64,000 nt of DNA, from the NCBI GenBank assembly GCA_002307215.1, contig DBTU01000010.1:68266-132265 (forward strand), read 5' to 3'. The position numbers and the translations under genes are program-made. The notes beneath the pieces were generated by a model, which worked only from the letters and a program-made list of their open reading frames with translations, did no database searches and was not told the DNA's origin. This document shows, one piece after another, positions 63,296-64,000 of this stretch (positions within the stretch are counted from its first letter, which is position 1; each line of letters opens with the position of its first letter). The DNA comes from Lachnoclostridium sp. UBA1308. Its GTDB lineage: Bacteria; Bacillota; Clostridia; Lachnospirales; Lachnospiraceae.

Positions 63296-63646
63296 AAATA
63301 ATTACACTTGCGCTAATGGAGATATTTTCATCAAAGGAGCGAGATCTGTTTCGAAAATGCATAATATTCAACAATACAATATCGCAGGAAAAAGTGAATA
63401 AATCTTTGGCATATCAGCTATCGATAATTTTGTTAAAAATATATGAGATTTATTCGCGGTATTAGAAAAAAAGATAACTTTGATTCGGACGAAAGAAAGC
63501 AGCAGGCTAAAAGATACATCTAGGAACTTATGATTGTAACTCCAAATGAAATATATGAATTCATTTGAAAATAAAGAGTACAAGTCATAACTTTTATTTG
63601 ATGATGAGAAGATAATTGATCAGGTGAAAGAGCATCCGATGGCAAT
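63296..63646. other. Noncoding right-end stretch with short broken frames
   Basis: Short frames such as MRFIRGIRKKDNFDSDERKQ and FDDEKIIDQVKEHP look like decayed coding sequence. There are no intact genes. Confidence 0.45.
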
Positions 63647-63778
63647 ATGGAAGATAAAACAAGGATATATGAAATTATTAACTTCGACGACTATTTCAAA
63701 AACAGATATAGAGGGCAAACAGATACAAATTATTATTTACGACCAACTTACGACAGATTTACGACCATTTATAATTAA
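63647..63778 (+). pseudogene. 3' remnant of an integrase gene next to attR
   Basis: The frame reads TRIYEIINFDDYFKNRYRGQ and ends in LRPTYDRFTT. It resembles the C-terminus of the intact integrase (AEMINFEDYFQEQKKKK) and the usual end of clostridial integrases. Only the part after the catalytic Tyr region remains. An integrase gene whose 3' end adjoins the attachment site is the normal arrangement, so this is probably the dead integrase of the element that targeted lysS. Confidence 0.6.
63735..63767. repeat. TTACGACC-type end repeats, right end
   Basis: Three copies of TTACGAC(C)A occur at 63737, 63749 and 63759, about 110 bases inside attR. The first two match the left-end pair at 1816-1834. 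Confidence 0.65.
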
Positions 63779-63867
63779 TAGTAAAGAATAATGAATTGGC
63801 ACGAAAAACAGAACATGCAAGAAATAAGGAAATGAAGACATATAAAAGTATTTACAGTATCAAGATT

Positions 63868-63912
63868 GATTTCCCGACGATGAAGAGCTTGGAGAGAAAA
63901 GAAGAGAAATAA
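63868..63912 (+). pseudogene. lysS: Orphan 3' end of lysS
   Basis: The frame reads DFPTMKSLERKEEK and stops with TAA at 63910-63912. The FPTMKS part is identical at the nucleotide level to the lysS end at 1745-1761. This is the tail that the integration displaced, or the tail carried by an adjacent element. Confidence 0.8.
63871..63887. repeat. attR: second copy of the 17-bp lysS repeat
   Basis: TTCCCGACGATGAAGAG, identical to 1745-1761. The two copies bound about 62.1 kb. Confidence 0.85.
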
Positions 63913-63940
63913 AGGGTTGTGAACGCTTTTTTAGGTTGGC

Positions 63941-63949
63941 TTACGACCA
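63941..63949. repeat. TTACGACCA outside attR
   Basis: The repeat unit occurs 54 bases after the attR copy, close to the 55-base distance found after attL (1761 to 1816). This hints at another integrated element to the right. Confidence 0.45.
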
Positions 63950-64000
63950 CTTTATTTAGAAACTTAATAAAAATCTTAATGATTATATACAATGCTCAGA

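Noticed and set aside
1..64000. CRISPR arrays
   Set aside because: No regularly spaced repeats with spacers; the only short repeats are the TTACGACC units and the 18.9-kb repeats.
1..64000. tRNA or rRNA genes
   Set aside because: No cloverleaf-like sequence or rRNA segment was recognised on either strand, but I could not run a tRNA search.

Overview
The window looks like a genomic island in a low-GC Gram-positive anaerobe of the Clostridia, probably Lachnospiraceae. This rests on the greA-lysS start, the AT-rich coding, the strong AGGAGG-type ribosome sites, the Tn916-type excisionase/integrase pair and IS30-type remnants. I cannot name a species. The island sits at the 3' end of lysS. A 17-base stretch of the lysS end (1745-1761) is repeated exactly at 63871-63887, where an orphan lysS tail follows. 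Everything between is therefore inserted DNA. TTACGACC-type repeats lie close to both ends and also at 17.2 kb, so the island is probably composite or built by repeated integration.

Region 1 (1.8-17.2 kb) is a defence island. After a decayed relaxase fragment and a clear promoter comes a small HTH protein and then six closely packed genes: an HTH-fused cytosine-5 methyltransferase, a MORC-like GHKL ATPase, a Z1-domain helicase-like ATPase, a PD-(D/E)XK protein (DUF4420 type), an McrB-like AAA+ ATPase and a DUF2357/McrC-like nuclease. A WYL regulator, a DUF4268-type nuclease-like protein and a CoiA-like zinc-finger protein follow. Together they look like a large restriction-modification system joined to an McrBC-like module.

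Region 2 (17.3-33.1 kb) is a plasmid-like mobilizable module. It has ParM/ParR-type segregation genes with a repeat-rich upstream region, a MOBV (Pre/Mob) relaxase behind a palindrome-bearing divergent promoter, many small accessory genes (several sharing a CCACATAAT promoter box), a decayed duplicate of a two-gene unit, an HD-domain protein, a probable large structured RNA near 30.0-30.7 kb, and xis-int. The xis gene is preceded by an 18-codon leader peptide. I see no conjugation machinery and no replication initiator.

Region 3 (34.3-63.3 kb) is a biosynthetic gene cluster that I cannot match to any known product. It encodes an SDR, an acyl-activating enzyme, a free carrier protein, a glycosyltransferase, a NodU/CmcH-type carbamoyltransferase, a nucleotidyltransferase-like protein, a sugar isomerase/epimerase, a PaaK-like ligase, a LarA-like racemase, UxaB- and UxaC-like uronate enzymes, a MalY-like PLP enzyme, a UDP-uronate epimerase, UDP-glucose dehydrogenase, an ABC exporter pair, a free-standing A-PCP protein, SbnA/SbnB-like 2,3-diaminopropionate enzymes, an Sfp-type phosphopantetheinyl transferase and two BtrH-like (C39-fold) proteins. 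There is no condensation or thioesterase domain. My working model is that a uronic acid is turned into an aldonic acid, loaded on a carrier protein, joined to diaminopropionate by BtrH-like acyl transfer, then carbamoylated and/or glycosylated and exported. This is inference from gene content only.

Region 4 (63.3-64.0 kb) is the right end: the 3' remnant of an integrase gene, the attR copy of the lysS end, and one more TTACGACCA repeat beyond it.
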